A stretch of DNA of 64,000 nucleotides from Mycolicibacterium holsaticum DSM 44478 = JCM 12374 (GTDB taxonomy: Bacteria; Actinomycetota; Actinomycetes; Mycobacteriales; Mycobacteriaceae), in NCBI RefSeq assembly GCF_019645835.1, contig NZ_CP080998.1:186001-250000 (forward strand), written 5' to 3'. Positions 8,559 through 16,600 of this stretch are shown in pieces. The position numbers and the translations under genes were made by a program. A model generated the notes under the pieces. That model was not told the DNA's origin, searched no databases, and saw only the letters and a program-made list of their open reading frames with translations. The first letter of the stretch is position 1, and each line of letters starts with the position of its first letter.

Positions 8559-9457
8559 GGGTGTGTCGCGATGTACCGCTCGACGGACACCGCGGGCCTG
8601 CCCGTCACCGCTTCGACGTCGTCGGTGAGCCGGCTGTACCGACCGGCCCGATGAAGGCGCGCCATGGTGGCGATGTGCTGGTGGACGTGTGGGGCCAGCC
8701 CGGCGCGCGCCAGGGTGTGCTCGACCCATTCGTCGTGCGCGACGTCGACTCCGGTCACCTGTTGATGCAGGCCACGGGCGAAGCTTTGCGCCAGACCGTC
8801 GATGTCGAGAAGGTCTGGGCCCGTGAGCTCGTAGATCCGCTGGTGATGGCTCTGCGGTTCGGCAAGCAGCGTCGCGACCACCGCTGCGACGTCCGCGGCG
8901 GCGACCGGCGACGTCCGGCCGTCACCGAACGGTAGCGCGAGCGTGTGGCGTTCGCGAACCGACTCGGCGTTCAGGAAGGTGAACAGCGGGTTGTCGATGA
9001 ACACCGTGGGTCGAACGTGTACGACGGGCAGACCGGACCAGTCCAGCACCCGTTCGGCCAGCCAGTGCAGCCGGTGCTGACGGGATTCTCCGGTGCTGGT
9101 CAGCGTCATCTGCGAAACCGTCATCTGCGACATGTTGACGATGGTGTCGAGACCGCCGTGATCGCGGGCAGCGGCGCTGGCGATCGCAGTGGCTTCCAGA
9201 TAGCGCGACGAGACGCCCATGTTGAAGAACATCCGTCGCACCCCGCGCATCGCGGAGACGACGTCGGCGGGTTCGGTGAGATCGCCGACCACGACCTGCG
9301 CGCCCAGCGCGCGCAGCGCATCGGCGCGCTCGCTGTCGGAATGCACCAGCGCCCGTACGTCGGCGCCGCGTTCGACCAGCAACTCGACAACCGAACTGCT
9401 GACCCCGCCGATGGCGCCACCGGCGCCGGTGACCAAGTACTCCGGTGACCCGCTCAT
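8528..9457 (-). CDS. NmrA/HSCARG-like NAD(P)-binding protein (atypical SDR)
   Basis: A 309-residue Rossmann-fold protein beginning MSGSPEYLVTGAGGAIG, whose glycine-rich loop binds NAD(P). The downstream VHVRPTVFIDN and ADVAAVVATLL segments are typical of NmrA-like and quinone-reductase-like (QorB) atypical SDRs, which are either redox sensors or quinone reductases. The frame remains open upstream to 10333, but that part is a shadow of the nitroreductase, so the ATG at 9457 is used. It sits between two LAL regulators and next to a nitroreductase. A shared redox-active or quinone-like substrate is an inference. Confidence 0.83.
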   Translation of the reverse strand: MSGSPEYLVTGAGGAIGGVSSSVVELLVERGADVRALVHSDSERADALRALGAQVVVGDLTEPADVVSAMRGVRRMFFNMGVSSRYLEATAIASAAARDHGGLDTIVNMSQMTVSQMTLTSTGESRQHRLHWLAERVLDWSGLPVVHVRPTVFIDNPLFTFLNAESVRERHTLALPFGDGRTSPVAAADVAAVVATLLAEPQSHHQRIYELTGPDLLDIDGLAQSFARGLHQQVTGVDVAHDEWVEHTLARAGLAPHVHQHIATMARLHRAGRYSRLTDDVEAVTGRPAVSVERYIATHPQKFGAAPRS

Positions 9458-9625
9458 CGCCGCGACCTCCGAGCTGAGTACATTAGATTGAACCCAGCCT
9501 AGTCTGCGTAACACCATGTCCAGGGTGAGAATTCCGGGCCAGGGGATGAGATTGCGGCCCGCCGTCCGTTTCTGGTTGCCAGGAAGCTGCCGAGCTTCGG
9601 CGATCGTGGGAGGAGGGCGCGCTTC

Positions 9626-10291
9626 ATGGACGTCTATCAGGCCGTCAGAACCCGACGGGCGGTTCGCGGCTTCACCGACCGGCCCGTCCCGAGGGAGACC
9701 CTCGAACGCGTGCTGACCGCGGCGGCCTGGGCGCCGTCCGGGTCGAACATGCAGCCGTGGCGCGTGTTCGTGGTGACGGGCGCACCGCTGGCCCAGCTCA
9801 AGAAGCTCGCCGTGGAACGGGTGGCCGCGGGTGACCCATGGGACGAGCGACAGTACGAGATGTACCCGCCCAAGCCGAAATCCCCATACGCCGAACGTCG
9901 GTCGGCGTTCGGCAAAGAGCGCTACAGCGCGCTCGGCATCGCCAGGGAGGACTGGGAGGCACGGCAGCGGGCCGCCATCGCGAACTGGGACTGCTTCGGC
10001 GCCTCCGCTGCGCTGTTCTGCTACATCGACCGCGACCTCGGCGCGCCGCAATGGGCCGATGCCGGCATGTATCTGCAGACCGTCATGTTGTTGCTGCGTG
10101 CCGAGGGTTTGCACAGCTGTCCGCAAATGGCCTGGTCGCAGGTTCGCACGACGGTCGCCGAGGTGGTGAAGCCACCGGCCGAGCTGATCCTTTTCTGCGG
10201 GATGTCCATCGGCTACCAGGACGTCGCACTGGCTTCGCCCCGCACGGGCCGCGCCCCGCTCGACGAGACGGTCACCTTCATCACCGACTAG
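9626..10291 (+). CDS. Nitroreductase family protein
   Basis: A 221-residue FMN-dependent nitroreductase-fold protein. RTRRAVRGF near the N-terminus and SGSNMQPWR at about 38-46 are the FMN-binding signatures. The C-terminal EVVKPPAELILFCGMSIGY segment is family-typical. It should reduce quinones, nitroaromatics or enones with NAD(P)H in the cytosol. A strong ribosome-binding site (GGGAGGAGG at 9609-9617) precedes the ATG. It is divergent from the NmrA-like gene, with 168 bp between them holding a small GAAGCT/AGCTTC hairpin (9583-9598) but no clear promoter. Physiological substrate unknown. Confidence 0.9.
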   Translation: MDVYQAVRTRRAVRGFTDRPVPRETLERVLTAAAWAPSGSNMQPWRVFVVTGAPLAQLKKLAVERVAAGDPWDERQYEMYPPKPKSPYAERRSAFGKERYSALGIAREDWEARQRAAIANWDCFGASAALFCYIDRDLGAPQWADAGMYLQTVMLLLRAEGLHSCPQMAWSQVRTTVAEVVKPPAELILFCGMSIGYQDVALASPRTGRAPLDETVTFITD

Positions 10292-10340
10292 CTGTCCCGG
10301 GCGTGCCCTTGTTGGCGCTGTGAAGCGGTACAAGCAGGGC

Positions 10341-10346
10341 TACTAT
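10341..10346 (+). promoter_or_regulatory. Candidate -10 element for the second LAL regulator
   Basis: TACTAT fits the mycobacterial TAnnnT -10 pattern. It ends 10 bases before the ATG at 10357, so transcription would begin almost at the start codon. No convincing -35 element is visible. Confidence 0.33.
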
Positions 10347-10356
10347 CAATTCCGCT

Positions 10357-13146
10357 ATGACGGACGGCGGCGGTGCACAGCGCCTGCTCGGTCGCGTCAC
10401 CGAGTGCGACATTCTGCGCAGCCTGCTTGCCGACGTCACGTCCGGAACCAGCCGGGTGCTGCTGCTGCGCGGTGAGGCCGGTGTCGGCAAGTCCGCCTTG
10501 CTCGATTACGTCGCCGCACAGGCCTCGGACCTTCGCCGCGTCCATGTGGCCGGTGTGGAGTCCGATATGGAGCTCGCGTTCGCCGGCCTTCAGCAGCTGT
10601 GCGCACCGCTGATGGCGTACGCCGACGACCTGCCGAAGCCGCAGCGCGAGGCGCTGGGTGTGGCGTTCGGCCGCGGGGTGGGACCGACACCGGACCGCTT
10701 CCTGGTCGGCCTGGCCGTGCTGAGCCTGCTGGCCGCCGCCGCCAACGACGAACCGCTGCTGTGCCTGATCGACGACGCGCAATGGCTCGACCAGGTTTCG
10801 GTGCAGACGCTGGCGTTCGTGGCGCGGCGGCTGATGGCCGAGCCGGTGGCGCTGATCTTCGCGGCCCGGTCAGGCAGCGCCGAGACGCTGACCGGGCTCG
10901 AGGAACTTGCGATCGGCGCGTTGTCGATCGGCGACTCGCACGCCCTGTTGGACTCCGTCGTCATGGGCCCGATCGACGAGCGGGTGCGCGACCGCATCGT
11001 CGCCGAGACCAGAGGCATCCCCCTGGCGCTGCTGGAGGTGCCCCGCAACGTCTCGGCAACCGAACTCGCGGGCGGGTTCTGGAACCCCGGCGTGCGGCCG
11101 TCGGCCGGGCAGATCGAAGAAGGGTTCGTCCGCCGAATTCAGGTCCTGCCCGCCGACACCCGCCGGTTGTTGCTTGTCGCGGCGGCAGAACCGGTCGGTG
11201 ACGTGGCGCTGTTTCTGCGGGTGGCCGCGCAGCTCGACATCCCGGTCGACGCGTTGGGTCCCGCCGAGGCCGCCGGGGTGATCGAATTCGGCGCGCGCAT
11301 GCGGTTCCATCATCCGCTGGTGCGATCGGCCGCATACCGGGCCGCCGACCTGGCCGACCGCCGGGCCATCCACGGTGCGCTGGCCGAGGCCACCGATCCG
11401 CAGCTCGACCCGGACCGCAGAGCCTGGCACGCCGCAAACGCCGCCGCGGGACCCGACGACGCGGTGGCCGCCGAACTGGAAGCCTCCGCCGACCGGGCCC
11501 AGACCCGGGGCGGCGTGGCCGCCGCGGCCGCGTTTCTCGAGCGTGCGACGGGGATGACGTCGGACCCGGCGCTGCGCGTGGCGCGGGCGATCGCAGCGGC
11601 GCAGGCCAAATGGCAGGCCGCCGCACCGGCGGCCGCCCACGAACTGCTCGCGGTCGCCGAACTGGGACCCCTGTCCGAGCTGCAGCGCGCTCAGGTGGCG
11701 CGGCTGCGTGCGCAGATGGAGTTCGCCCGCAGCCGCGGCGGTGACGTCGGGGCCCCGTCGCTGCGGGAACCCGCCACGCGGTTGCTCGACGCGGCGCGGC
11801 GCCTCGAGGACCTCGACGACGAACTGGCCCGCGACGCCTACCTCGAAGCGCTCGCCGCCGCCATGTACGCCGGCCGGCTCGGTGAGCCGACGGCGATGAC
11901 GGCCGTGGCCGACGCGGCATGCGTTGCGGTGCGCCGAGTGCCCAAGCTGCACCGCCCCATCGATCTGCTGCTCAGCGGCATGGCCGACCGGATCGCCGGC
12001 GGCCCGCGGGCCGGCGCCGAGGCGATGCGCACCGCGCTGGAACTGATGTGCGCACGCGGTCATCGGGACGCGGGCCAGGCGCTGCGCTGGATGACGTTGG
12101 GGCTGGCGATCGTTCAGGAGTCGGCCACCGGCGAGCTGTGGGACGACGAGCTCTACCACCAGCTGGCCGGCGACGTCGTCCGGCAGGCCCGCGATGCCGG
12201 CGCACTGGCCGTCCTTCCGCCCGCCCTTGCCTACCGCGCAGGCGTACACGTTCTGGCGGGTGAATTCACCACGGCGGCAACGCTTATCGAAGAGGCTGCG
12301 TCGATCACCGCGTCGACGGGGTACGCCCCGCTCCGATACCACGCCCTGTCGCTGGCGGTGTGGCGGGGAAGCCCGGGGACCGCAGGCCTGCTCGAGTCGG
12401 CCGCCGCCGAGGCCACCGCCAGGGGGGAGGGCCGCGTGCTCGGACTGACCGGCTACCTCGCCGCGGTGCTCTACAACGGGCTCGGCCGGTACCAGGACGC
12501 GTTCGTCAGCGCGCGGCGGGCATGCGAGTTCGAAGATCTCGGCTTCTTCGGTTGGTGCCTGACCGAACTGATCGAAGCCGCGGTGCACACCGGCCAACAG
12601 CAGGCCGCTGCGGCGGCGCTGCAGCGTCTCGAAGAACACGCCGGTGGCAGCGGAACCGATTGGGGGCTGGGCATGTTGGCCGGCGCACAAGCGCTGTTGG
12701 CCGACGACGATCAGGCCGACGACCTGTTCACCGACGCGATCGAACGCCTCGAGCGCACCCGTATCGCGGTGTTCCTCGCCCGCACGCATCTGCGCTACGG
12801 GGAATGGTTGCGCCGGATGAACCGCCGCGTCGACGCCCGCACCCACCTCAACCAAGCCCACGAGATGTTCACCCGGATGGGCGCGGAGGCGTTCGCTGAA
12901 CGCGCCCGGAGGGAACTGACCGCCACCGGCGAGAAGACACGGAGGAAATCCGGCGGCTCCGGTGATGCGCTGACGGCTCAGGAGGCCCAGATCGCGCGGC
13001 TGGCCAGCGAGGGGCTGACGAATCAGGAGATCGGCGCACAGCTGTTCATCAGCACGCACACCGTCGAGTGGCATCTGCGCAAGGTGTTCGTCAAGCTCGG
13101 CGTCACCTCGCGCCGCCAGCTGCGCAAAGTCTCGTGGGCTAGCTAG
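10357..13146 (+). CDS. LAL-type LuxR transcriptional regulator, second paralogue
   Basis: A 929-residue paralogue of the protein at 5694-8558, collinear over its whole length. Walker A GEAGVGKS is at 39-46 and Walker B LIDDAQW at about 140. A helical, TPR-like region follows, then the LuxR helix-turn-helix (LTAQEAQIARLASEGLTNQE to SRRQL) over about the last 58 residues. Both share blocks such as MELAFAGLQQLCAPL and ESATGELWDDE/ESAVHELWDDD, which indicates a duplication. The HTH recognition helices differ by single residues (SAHTVDWHL versus STHTVEWHL), so target sites may overlap. No strong Shine-Dalgarno sequence is seen, and leaderless expression is possible. Confidence 0.92.
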   Translation: MTDGGGAQRLLGRVTECDILRSLLADVTSGTSRVLLLRGEAGVGKSALLDYVAAQASDLRRVHVAGVESDMELAFAGLQQLCAPLMAYADDLPKPQREALGVAFGRGVGPTPDRFLVGLAVLSLLAAAANDEPLLCLIDDAQWLDQVSVQTLAFVARRLMAEPVALIFAARSGSAETLTGLEELAIGALSIGDSHALLDSVVMGPIDERVRDRIVAETRGIPLALLEVPRNVSATELAGGFWNPGVRPSAGQIEEGFVRRIQVLPADTRRLLLVAAAEPVGDVALFLRVAAQLDIPVDALGPAEAAGVIEFGARMRFHHPLVRSAAYRAADLADRRAIHGALAEATDPQLDPDRRAWHAANAAAGPDDAVAAELEASADRAQTRGGVAAAAAFLERATGMTSDPALRVARAIAAAQAKWQAAAPAAAHELLAVAELGPLSELQRAQVARLRAQMEFARSRGGDVGAPSLREPATRLLDAARRLEDLDDELARDAYLEALAAAMYAGRLGEPTAMTAVADAACVAVRRVPKLHRPIDLLLSGMADRIAGGPRAGAEAMRTALELMCARGHRDAGQALRWMTLGLAIVQESATGELWDDELYHQLAGDVVRQARDAGALAVLPPALAYRAGVHVLAGEFTTAATLIEEAASITASTGYAPLRYHALSLAVWRGSPGTAGLLESAAAEATARGEGRVLGLTGYLAAVLYNGLGRYQDAFVSARRACEFEDLGFFGWCLTELIEAAVHTGQQQAAAAALQRLEEHAGGSGTDWGLGMLAGAQALLADDDQADDLFTDAIERLERTRIAVFLARTHLRYGEWLRRMNRRVDARTHLNQAHEMFTRMGAEAFAERARRELTATGEKTRRKSGGSGDALTAQEAQIARLASEGLTNQEIGAQLFISTHTVEWHLRKVFVKLGVTSRRQLRKVSWAS

Positions 13147-13153
13147 CGTCGCC

Positions 13154-13188
13154 ACTACGGACTACGGACTACGGACCACTGACTACGG
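13154..13188. repeat. Short tandem repeat of heptamer ACTACGG
   Basis: Three perfect ACTACGG heptamers at 13154-13174 are followed by a degenerate unit (ACCACTG) and a further perfect unit at 13182-13188, then the partial ATTACC. The array sits just after the LAL stop codon and about 75 bp upstream of the ECF sigma start, inside its probable promoter region. It could be a multi-copy activator-binding site or slippage-generated DNA. Copy number might vary between strains. Confidence 0.75.
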
Positions 13189-13261
13189 ATTACCAAGGGT
13201 TCGGTTGGTCCGCGGGCCGACAAGTCTGATCTCGACAGGTACGCCAACCTCGGAGGTCAGC

Positions 13262-13816
13262 ATGAAAGTCGTCGCAGGCGGCGCAGCCGAACCGGAGCAC
13301 GGACTGGCGGCCCGCTTCGCCAGGGAAGCCGAACCGCACTTCGACGTCCTGGCGCGGCGCGCGCGCCGGCTGGCCCGCAGCGAAGCCGACGCCGACGACC
13401 TGCTGCAGGACACCCTGTTGCACGCATACGCGGGCTTTCACACCTTCCGCGATGGCAGCAACCTCAAGGCGTGGCTGTTCCGGATCCTCTACAACCGTTG
13501 GGTCAGCACGCACCGCCGCAAACAACGCCGCCCCGTGGAGGTTTCGGTCGCGGCCATCACCGAGCACGACTTGGTCCATCGGTCCGCCGAAGCCGAAGTG
13601 CTCGATGCGTTGCCCGACACGGACGTCAAGACGGCCCTGGACGCGCTGCCCGAGGGTTTTCGTCAGGCGGTCTACTACGCCGACATCCAGGGCTACACCT
13701 TCGCCGAAACCGCCGAGCTGCTGGACATCCCGATGGGCACCGTGATGTCGCGGGTGTCACGGGCCCGCCACCGGCTGCGCATCGCCCTGGCCCCCGCCCC
13801 AGCCCGTATCGCCTGA
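13262..13816 (+). CDS. ECF sigma factor, SigH/SigR-like
   Basis: A 184-residue RNA polymerase sigma-70 factor of the extracytoplasmic-function class. Region 2 runs from ARRLARSEADADDLLQDTLL to LKAWLFRILYNRW. Region 4 runs from LPEGFRQAVYYADIQGYTFA to MGTVMSRVSRARHRL. Its sequence is closest in style to the thiol-stress sigma factors SigH and SigR. ATG 13262 is chosen because GGAGG lies seven bases upstream; the frame is open from 13205. SigH/SigR genes are normally followed by a zinc-binding anti-sigma gene. No such gene is present, and an SDR, cupin and DUF899 series follows instead. It probably directs transcription of its own operon. Confidence 0.93.
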   Translation: MKVVAGGAAEPEHGLAARFAREAEPHFDVLARRARRLARSEADADDLLQDTLLHAYAGFHTFRDGSNLKAWLFRILYNRWVSTHRRKQRRPVEVSVAAITEHDLVHRSAEAEVLDALPDTDVKTALDALPEGFRQAVYYADIQGYTFAETAELLDIPMGTVMSRVSRARHRLRIALAPAPARIA

Positions 13817-13829
13817 GAAGGGAATGCAA

Positions 13830-14552
13830 ATGGAACTCACCAACTACACGGCGCTGGTCACCGGTGGCACCGCCGGAATCGGCCGGGCCTGCGCGGCGCT
13901 GCTGGCGGCCGAAGGCGCCTCGGTCATCATCACCGGAAGAGACCGCACCCGTGGCCAGGCCGCCGCAGAGCAGATCGGCGCGAACGCCCGCTTCATCCGG
14001 GCCGACCTCTCGGATCTGGAGTCGGTGCAAAACCTTGTCCGCCAGGCCGGTGACGTCGACATCCTGATCAACAACGCGGCCAGCTTCCCGGGCGCCCCGA
14101 CGATCGAACAAGACGTCGCCTCGTTCGAGAAGACGTTTGACACCAACGTCCGCGGCACTTACTTCCTGGCGGCCGGTCTGGTGACGGGCATGCTCGAACG
14201 CGGGCACGGGTGCATCGTCAACGTCACCAGCATGGTCGCGTCCAAAGGCGTTCCCGGCGCATCCACCTACAGCGCCTCCAAGGCCGCCGTCGAGTCGCTG
14301 ACCCGCACCTGGGCCGCCGAGTTCGGCAGGTACGGCGTGCGCGTCAACGCCGTCGCACCCGGTCCCACCAAAACCGAAGGGGTGGCGGCGGAGTGGGGCG
14401 AAACCAACGAGGAACTCGGCCGCTCGCTGCCGTTGGGCCGCACCGCCGATCCCGAGGAGATCGCCGACGCGGTGCTCTTCCTCGCCTCGCCCCGCGCGAG
14501 TTTCATCACCGGATCCACCCTGCACGCCGACGGCGGCGGCAGCGCAATCTGA
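13830..14552 (+). CDS. SDR family oxidoreductase
   Basis: A 240-residue classical SDR with TGGTAGIG at 11-18, NNAAS at about 86, YSASK for the catalytic Tyr/Lys, and RVNAVAPGPTKTEG after the active site. The C-terminal DEIADAVLFLAS-like helix and FITGSTLHADGG are typical of FabG-like SDRs. Two in-frame ATGs occur. AAGGG at 13818-13822 is seven bases from ATG 13830 but only one from ATG 13824, so 13830 is preferred. It follows the sigma factor by 13 bp and is probably part of its operon. Substrate unknown. Confidence 0.92.
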   Translation: MELTNYTALVTGGTAGIGRACAALLAAEGASVIITGRDRTRGQAAAEQIGANARFIRADLSDLESVQNLVRQAGDVDILINNAASFPGAPTIEQDVASFEKTFDTNVRGTYFLAAGLVTGMLERGHGCIVNVTSMVASKGVPGASTYSASKAAVESLTRTWAAEFGRYGVRVNAVAPGPTKTEGVAAEWGETNEELGRSLPLGRTADPEEIADAVLFLASPRASFITGSTLHADGGGSAI

Positions 14553-14565
14553 AGGAGGAGAACCG

Positions 14566-14976
14566 ATGTCCAAGGAATACGACCCGTCCTGGCAGACGGC
14601 GTTCACCGTGGTGCAAGAGACCAAGGCGCCGCTCATATCCGACGCCGCGCACGCCATGACCGTCGTCGTCGAGTACCCGCCCGGCAGCGCGGGCGCCCCG
14701 CCGCACCGGCACCCGGGCGGACCGGCGTTCGGGTACATGCTCGAAGGCGAGATGCTGTTCGAGCTCGAGGGTGAGCCGCCGCGGGTGCTCAGGGCCGGTG
14801 AAGCGTTCTGGGAACCCGGCGGCGACGTCATCCACTATTCGGACGCCAACCACCGCGACGACATCGCGAGCCGGTTCGTGGTCACGATGTTCTGCGCGCC
14901 GGATCAGCCGATGATCGTTCTCGTCGACGACGAGGAACTTGCCGCCCGCGAGCACCTACGCGTTGGCCGGAGCTGA
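14566..14976 (+). CDS. Cupin-domain protein
   Basis: A 136-residue single-domain cupin. PPHRHPGGPAFGYMLEGEM matches cupin motif 1, with HxH metal ligands at about 46-48. A later GEAFWEPGGDVIHYSDA is motif 2 with its His. Such small cupins bind a divalent metal and act as dioxygenases, isomerases or sensors. A strong GAAGGAGGAG ribosome-binding site lies 13 bp after the SDR stop, which supports one operon with sigma, SDR and the genes that follow. Ligand and reaction are unknown. Confidence 0.88.
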   Translation: MSKEYDPSWQTAFTVVQETKAPLISDAAHAMTVVVEYPPGSAGAPPHRHPGGPAFGYMLEGEMLFELEGEPPRVLRAGEAFWEPGGDVIHYSDANHRDDIASRFVVTMFCAPDQPMIVLVDDEELAAREHLRVGRS

Positions 14977-14981
14977 TCGCG

Positions 14982-15875
14982 ATGTCCAGAATCCTTCTAC
15001 AGACCACGATTCCGGAGAACTACGACGACTGGGACATCAGCCGGTTCGCGCTGCTGGCCAACGAATTACGGGCTGCCGGCCACGACGTGGTGGCGCGCAA
15101 CCGGGCAGGCGACGGGGATGATCCCGTGCTGAGCCATGTCGACGACCTGGGCTTCGATCAGGTGTGGCTGATGGCTGTCGACGTCGGCAACGGCCTGAGC
15201 GCCGCCGACGCCGACGCCATCGTGAGGTTCCGGTGCAACGGCGGCGGTGTGCTCACCGCCCGCGACCACCAGGATTTGGGCTGCTGTCTGCTGCGGCTGG
15301 GATCGGTCGGACGCATCAACCTGTTCCACGACCCGAACGTCGACCGGAGCCATCTGTGCGACGACCGGGACACCCCGACCATCTCGTGGCCCAACTACCA
15401 TTCCGGCGCCAACGGCGACTACCAACCCGTCTTCACCGCGGGGCCGGTGCACGAACTGCTGCGGACCGCCCGCACCGCCAGCGGGCGCATCGAATGGTTT
15501 CCGGCGCACCCGCACGAAGGCGCGGTGTCGGCGGAGGTGCCGTTTGCGACCATGGTCGCCCAGGGCCGCAGCGCGGCCACCGATCGTCGGTTCAACCTCG
15601 CGGTCGCGCTGGACGGCGAACCGGGTCCCGACGGGCGACCGATGGGCCGCGCGCTGGCCGAGTCGACCTTTCATCACTTCGCCGACTACAACTGGGACGT
15701 CGCGTGCGGTGCGCCGTCGTTCGTGTCCGAACCGCCCGGTGCGCAGATCACCGCCGACCCGGCGCGGCTGGCCGTCTTCAAGGATTACGTTCGCAACATC
15801 GCGGCGTGGCTGCATCCCGCGCCGGCCGCCCGGGAAGAGGCCGACGATGAGTTTGGCGCGCTGAGCCGGTCATAA
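14982..15875 (+). CDS. Conserved hypothetical protein, possible class I amidotransferase-like fold
   Basis: A 297-residue protein that I do not recognise firmly. The alternation of MSRILLQTTIP, FDQVWLMAVDVGNGLS and ADAIVRFRCNGGGVLTARDH resembles ThuA or glutamine-amidotransferase-like folds, where a strand is followed by a helix labelled LS/DADA and a GGG turn. A Cys pair in DLGCCLLRLG lies near the usual nucleophile-elbow region but is not a proven active site. A second half holds FNLAVALDGEPGPDGRPMGR and STFHHFADYNWD. It sits five bases after the cupin gene, so membership of the sigma operon is likely. Function is not assigned. Confidence 0.72.
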   Translation: MSRILLQTTIPENYDDWDISRFALLANELRAAGHDVVARNRAGDGDDPVLSHVDDLGFDQVWLMAVDVGNGLSAADADAIVRFRCNGGGVLTARDHQDLGCCLLRLGSVGRINLFHDPNVDRSHLCDDRDTPTISWPNYHSGANGDYQPVFTAGPVHELLRTARTASGRIEWFPAHPHEGAVSAEVPFATMVAQGRSAATDRRFNLAVALDGEPGPDGRPMGRALAESTFHHFADYNWDVACGAPSFVSEPPGAQITADPARLAVFKDYVRNIAAWLHPAPAAREEADDEFGALSRS

Positions 15876-15904
15876 CCTGTATGACACGAGCAGGAGGCGC
15901 ACCG

Positions 15905-16600
15905 ATGACCAAACACGCCGCGATGCCGCCCGTCGTCGACCACGACACCTGGCGTGCGGCCCTCGACGAGCTGCGCGCGCGGGAGAAGGCCGCGACCCGT
16001 GAGCTGGATGCGATCGCCGCCCAGCGCCGGCGGCTGCCCATGGTGGAAATGCCCGACTACACCTTGATCGGCGAACACGGGCCGCTGCGCCTGGCCGACG
16101 TGTTCGAGGGGCGCTCGCAGCTGATCGTCTACCACCACATGTGGACCGACGGCGCGCAGTGGCAGTGCGGTGGCTGTACCGGTTTCACGTCCCAGTTCAC
16201 CCGGCTGGAGTTCCTCGACAACTACGACGCCCGCTTTGTCATCGTCACCAACGGGCCGATCGAGGAGGCGCTGGCGTATCGCGACAAGGTGGGCAACCGG
16301 ATGGACTGGTACTCGTCGTCGCTGAGCCCGTTCGGCGCCGACGTCGACGCCCCGCCCGGCGGCGGTTTCGGGGTCAACGTGTTCCTACGCGCGACGGGTC
16401 CGTCGGGCGAGGACCAGGTGTACCGCACGTGGCACACCAACGGCCGCGGCACCGAACAGCTCAGCCACACGTTCCCGCTCATCGATTTGCTGCCGTGGGG
16501 TCGCCAGGAGGACTGGCAGGACTCACCCGACGGCTGGCCACAAGGCCCGGCGTATGCCGGCTGGTTGGACTCACCCGATATCGCCGCGCAGTACGGCTAG
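15905..16600 (+). CDS. DUF899 thioredoxin-like family protein
   Basis: A 231-residue DUF899 protein: an N-terminal helix (WRAALDELRAREKAATRELD), RRRLPMVEMPDYTL, then LADVFEGRSQLIVYHHMWT, a CGGC motif (Cys88, Cys91) and LEFLDNYDARFVIVTNGP. The fold is related to AhpC/thioredoxin, and the CXXC may cycle between thiol and disulfide. ATG 15905 is favoured over 15881 because GGAGG lies nine bases upstream. As the last gene of the run led by the ECF sigma factor, it suggests a thiol or oxidative stress output. It ends in a CTAG shared with the convergent peptidase gene. Confidence 0.88.
   Translation: MTKHAAMPPVVDHDTWRAALDELRAREKAATRELDAIAAQRRRLPMVEMPDYTLIGEHGPLRLADVFEGRSQLIVYHHMWTDGAQWQCGGCTGFTSQFTRLEFLDNYDARFVIVTNGPIEEALAYRDKVGNRMDWYSSSLSPFGADVDAPPGGGFGVNVFLRATGPSGEDQVYRTWHTNGRGTEQLSHTFPLIDLLPWGRQEDWQDSPDGWPQGPAYAGWLDSPDIAAQYG

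Noticed and set aside
10870..13155. Antisense frame of 761 codons across the second LAL regulator
   Set aside because: No motifs and shadow composition; the sense frame has Walker and HTH motifs.
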